Source: Planctomycetaceae bacterium
GTDB taxonomy: Bacteria; Planctomycetota; Planctomycetia; Pirellulales; Thermoguttaceae
Assembly: GCA_031288955.1 (NCBI GenBank)
Contig: JAITQJ010000088.1
Span: forward strand, 1 to 7,248
Direction: 5' to 3'
Length of the DNA stretch: 7,248 nucleotides
The notes beneath the pieces are model-generated. The model was given only the letters and a program-made list of their open reading frames with translations, ran no database searches and was not told where the DNA came from. Shown piece by piece: positions 6,038-7,248 of this stretch. How positions within the stretch are numbered: position 1 is the first letter of the stretch; each line of letters opens with the position of its first letter. The position numbers were made by a program, and so were the translations under genes.

Positions 6038-6829
6038 TTACCGGTTCAGGGCAAACTCCTGCCGGCGTTTTTCAAGTTGTGAACCGAGTCGGCTGACAAT
6101 ATCGCTGTGCATCTGACTGACCCGGCTCTCGCTCAAATCAAGAGTCAGTCCGACTTCCTTCATTGTCATCTCCTCGTAATAATACAGGATAAGAATCAGC
6201 CGTTCGTTGCGTGTCAAACCTTTTGTAACAAGGCGCATCAGGTCTGTCTTTTGAATCCGTGCTGTCGGGTCTTCGCCTTTTTGGTCTTCGACCAAATCCA
6301 TTTCGCTAATATCCTTCGAGCCGTCCGTCTCGAACCATTTCTTGTTCAGACTGACAGTATTGACGGCATTGGCATCGCAGAGAATCCGTTCTAATTCCGG
6401 CGGAGTGATTCCCAGATGAACGGCAAGTTCATCGTGTGTCGGCGGACGACCGTTTTTGTCGGATAACGCTTTCGTCGCCTCGGTTAATTTCTTTGCGCGG
6501 GAACGCACGAGGCGCGGAACCCAGTCCATACTCCGCAATTCATCGAGCATTGCTCCGCGGATACGGGGAACACAATACGTCTCGAATTTCACCCCCCGGT
6601 CTAAATCGTAAGCGTCAATCGCATCCATCAAACCGAAAATACCGGCAGATACAAGGTCATCGACCTCGACTTCATCAGGCAGACGAGAACTAACCCGTTC
6701 GCCGTGATAACGCACTAGGGGAAGATAGGTCTCTATCAATCTATTCCGTAAGATTTGGTCTGTACGGTCTTTAATAAATTCGTTCCACACCCCTGCCGTT
6801 CCTTCGGCAGTACACTGTACTGTCGCCAT
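6038..6829 (-). CDS. fliA: RNA polymerase sigma factor, FliA/WhiG (sigma-28) family
   Basis: Alternative sigma factor that directs core RNA polymerase to sigma-28-type promoters, typically for flagellar, motility or developmental genes. At 263 residues it has the family's usual length and lacks region 1.1. Region 2 (about 30-105) shows YLPLVRYHGERV, VDDLVSAGIFGLMDAIDAYD and FETYCVPRIRGAMLDELRSMDWVPR, which is very typical of FliA/WhiG. Region 3 spans about 110-155 (RSRAKKL, GRPPTHDELA). Region 4 (about 203-250) has LTRNERLILILYYYEEMTMKEVG and the helix-turn-helix LSESRVSQMHS. ATG 6829 is fixed by AAGGAGG four bases upstream. No flagellar gene or anti-sigma FlgM is next to it. It is transcribed away from a divergent IS. 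WhiG-like developmental use cannot be excluded, so the symbol marks the family. Confidence 0.93.
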   Translation of the reverse strand: MATVQCTAEGTAGVWNEFIKDRTDQILRNRLIETYLPLVRYHGERVSSRLPDEVEVDDLVSAGIFGLMDAIDAYDLDRGVKFETYCVPRIRGAMLDELRSMDWVPRLVRSRAKKLTEATKALSDKNGRPPTHDELAVHLGITPPELERILCDANAVNTVSLNKKWFETDGSKDISEMDLVEDQKGEDPTARIQKTDLMRLVTKGLTRNERLILILYYYEEMTMKEVGLTLDLSESRVSQMHSDIVSRLGSQLEKRRQEFALNR

Positions 6830-6833
6830 ACTT

Positions 6834-6840
6834 CCTCCTT
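6834..6840 (-). promoter_or_regulatory. Strong ribosome binding site of the sigma factor gene
   Basis: AAGGAGG on the minus strand ends four bases before ATG 6829. It fixes the start, and stands out because recG, hydF and the secreted-protein gene have no such site. Confidence 0.85.
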
Positions 6841-6882
6841 GAAGTTAAGTCTGTATGTCCGCCGTCAATGGCTACTCCCAGT

Positions 6883-6890
6883 TTATCGGC
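6883..6890 (-). promoter_or_regulatory. Sigma-28-type -10 element upstream of the sigma factor gene
   Basis: GCCGATAA on the minus strand equals the classical sigma-28 -10 consensus and lies 53 bases before the start codon. The -35 side is imperfect: a TAAT-like element lies 16 bases upstream and TAAA at 21 bases, versus the usual TAAA with about 15. I infer possible autoregulation. It is also flanked by CCAG/CTGG, a small palindrome that could serve as an operator. Confidence 0.4.
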
Positions 6891-6953
6891 TGGAAAAATC
6901 CAAATGATTAGTTTATTACGCAAAAACGGAAAAATCGGAATAAACCAAAGCAC

Positions 6954-6982
6954 TTGACGCTCCGCTCCGGTTGGAGTAGAAT
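6954..6982 (+). promoter_or_regulatory. Near-consensus sigma-70 promoter facing the IS
   Basis: TTGACG (6954-6959), an ideal 17-base spacer and TAGAAT (6977-6982). Each hexamer is one base from consensus. A small palindrome (CTCC, GGTT, GGAG) lies in the spacer. The promoter ends where the IS left terminal repeat seems to begin, so it either served a host gene now displaced or drives the transposase. Confidence 0.6.
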
Positions 6983-7060
6983 GGACTTGTTCAATAGACT
7001 TGTTCCGTAACAGAATGATTACTATAATTCGTCTGTTTTCCGCAGTTTTATTGTTTTTTC

Positions 7061-7067
7061 AAGGAGG
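7061..7067 (+). promoter_or_regulatory. Ribosome binding site of the transposase
   Basis: A perfect AAGGAGG five bases before ATA 7073, and 32 bases before the first in-frame ATG (7100). It points to translation starting at or near 7073. Confidence 0.6.
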
Positions 7068-7072
7068 ATTTT

Positions 7073-7248
7073 ATAGAACGGGTCAAGAAAGCACTCAAGA
7101 TGGCGGACGAACAATTCAAACGCATCATCGGCACGGCCAAGCCGGTCTTCTGCGCAATGCAGCATATCCTGCAAGCCGCTTACATCCAACTCCATAAAGC
7201 CGGCGGAAAGCCGCCCAAACTCTCTGCCGACGGCAAACTTCTCATCAC
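7073..7248 (+). CDS. IS5-like family transposase, N-terminal part (3' end outside window)
   Basis: The frame is open to the end of the window. Its 58 visible codons read ERVKKALKMADEQFKRIIG, then FCAMQHILQAAY, then GGKPPKLSADGKLLIT. This is the typical N-terminal helix-turn-helix region (HTH_Tnp_4-like) of IS5-type DDE transposases, which binds the terminal repeats before the catalytic RNase H-like domain cleaves DNA. The catalytic residues lie beyond the window. The start is odd: after a perfect AAGGAGG comes ATA (7073-7075) where ATG is expected. The frame is closed at 7025-7027 and has no ATG, GTG or TTG before ATG 7100. Either ATA is used weakly, ATG 7100 is used without a good ribosome site, or the start is mutated and the copy is silent. 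Confidence 0.72.
   Translation, partial: MERVKKALKMADEQFKRIIGTAKPVFCAMQHILQAAYIQLHKAGGKPPKLSADGKLLI

Larger units (their letters stand above)
6983..7248 (+). mobile_element. Left part of an IS5-like insertion sequence (runs off the window)
   Basis: A transposase-like reading frame starts near 7073, and about 90 bases upstream lies a plausible terminal sequence, GGACTTGTTCAATA. It resembles IS903/IS5-type ends and contains a nine-base motif GACTTGTTC repeated at 6984-6992 and 6997-7005. The exact left boundary and target duplication cannot be proven because the right end is outside the window. Confidence 0.55.

Noticed and set aside
7000..7197. Plus-strand ORF of 65 codons at the start of the IS
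   Set aside because: It overlaps the transposase in another frame; its first part is the AT-rich IS leader and the rest is out-of-frame transposase sequence.

Overview
The window looks like a chromosomal piece of an anaerobic or fermentative Planctomycetes-type bacterium. This is inferred from gene content and style, not from a marker gene. An LptB-type ABC ATPase implies a lipopolysaccharide-bearing envelope. A HydF maturase implies [FeFe]-hydrogenase and therefore anoxic metabolism. A sigma-28/WhiG-family factor implies a flagellar or developmental regulon. The genes are mostly monocistronic, Shine-Dalgarno use is patchy, and GC-rich interspersed repeat modules occur. All of this fits gut or sediment relatives of Pirellulales, but the phylum remains a guess.

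Layout. Positions 1-263 hold no convincing gene, but carry two modules of an interspersed palindromic repeat that ends just before recG. recG (264-2417, +) encodes the branched-DNA helicase. After an 82-base gap with a good sigma-70-like promoter comes an LptB-like ABC ATPase with an unusual Pro/Ala/His-rich tail of about 135 residues (2500-3645, +). Convergent to it is a decayed, frameshifted and 5'-truncated remnant of what looks like an Rpn/YhgA-like nuclease-transposase (3673-4093, -). A TATAAT promoter inside that remnant seems to drive a small orphan secreted protein (4152-4553, +). Another copy of the repeat (4561-4633), inverted relative to the first, fills the gap between this gene and the convergent hydF (4629-5879, -), and even supplies the hydF stop codon.

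Upstream of hydF are a promoter, a (GA)7 microsatellite, a 16-base tandem duplication and a rho-independent-like terminator that closes the preceding gene. That gene is a FliA/WhiG-family sigma factor (6038-6829, -) with a strong AAGGAGG ribosome binding site. A perfect sigma-28-type -10 octamer (GCCGATAA) lies 53 bases before its start codon, suggesting autoregulation. Divergent from it is a near-consensus promoter (6954-6982, +) that runs straight into the apparent left end of an IS5-like insertion sequence. The 5' part of its transposase continues past the window end and seems to have an ATA where its start codon should be.

The genes do not form a single pathway. They are housekeeping (recG, lptB), redox (hydF) and regulatory (sigma-28) genes separated by repeats, mobile-element debris and individual promoters. 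No CRISPR array, tRNA or rRNA was seen. No clearly new multi-gene system is visible. The most interesting signals are the repeat family, the possible sigma-28 autoregulation, the altered HydF cluster motif, the LptB tail and the IS/promoter junction.
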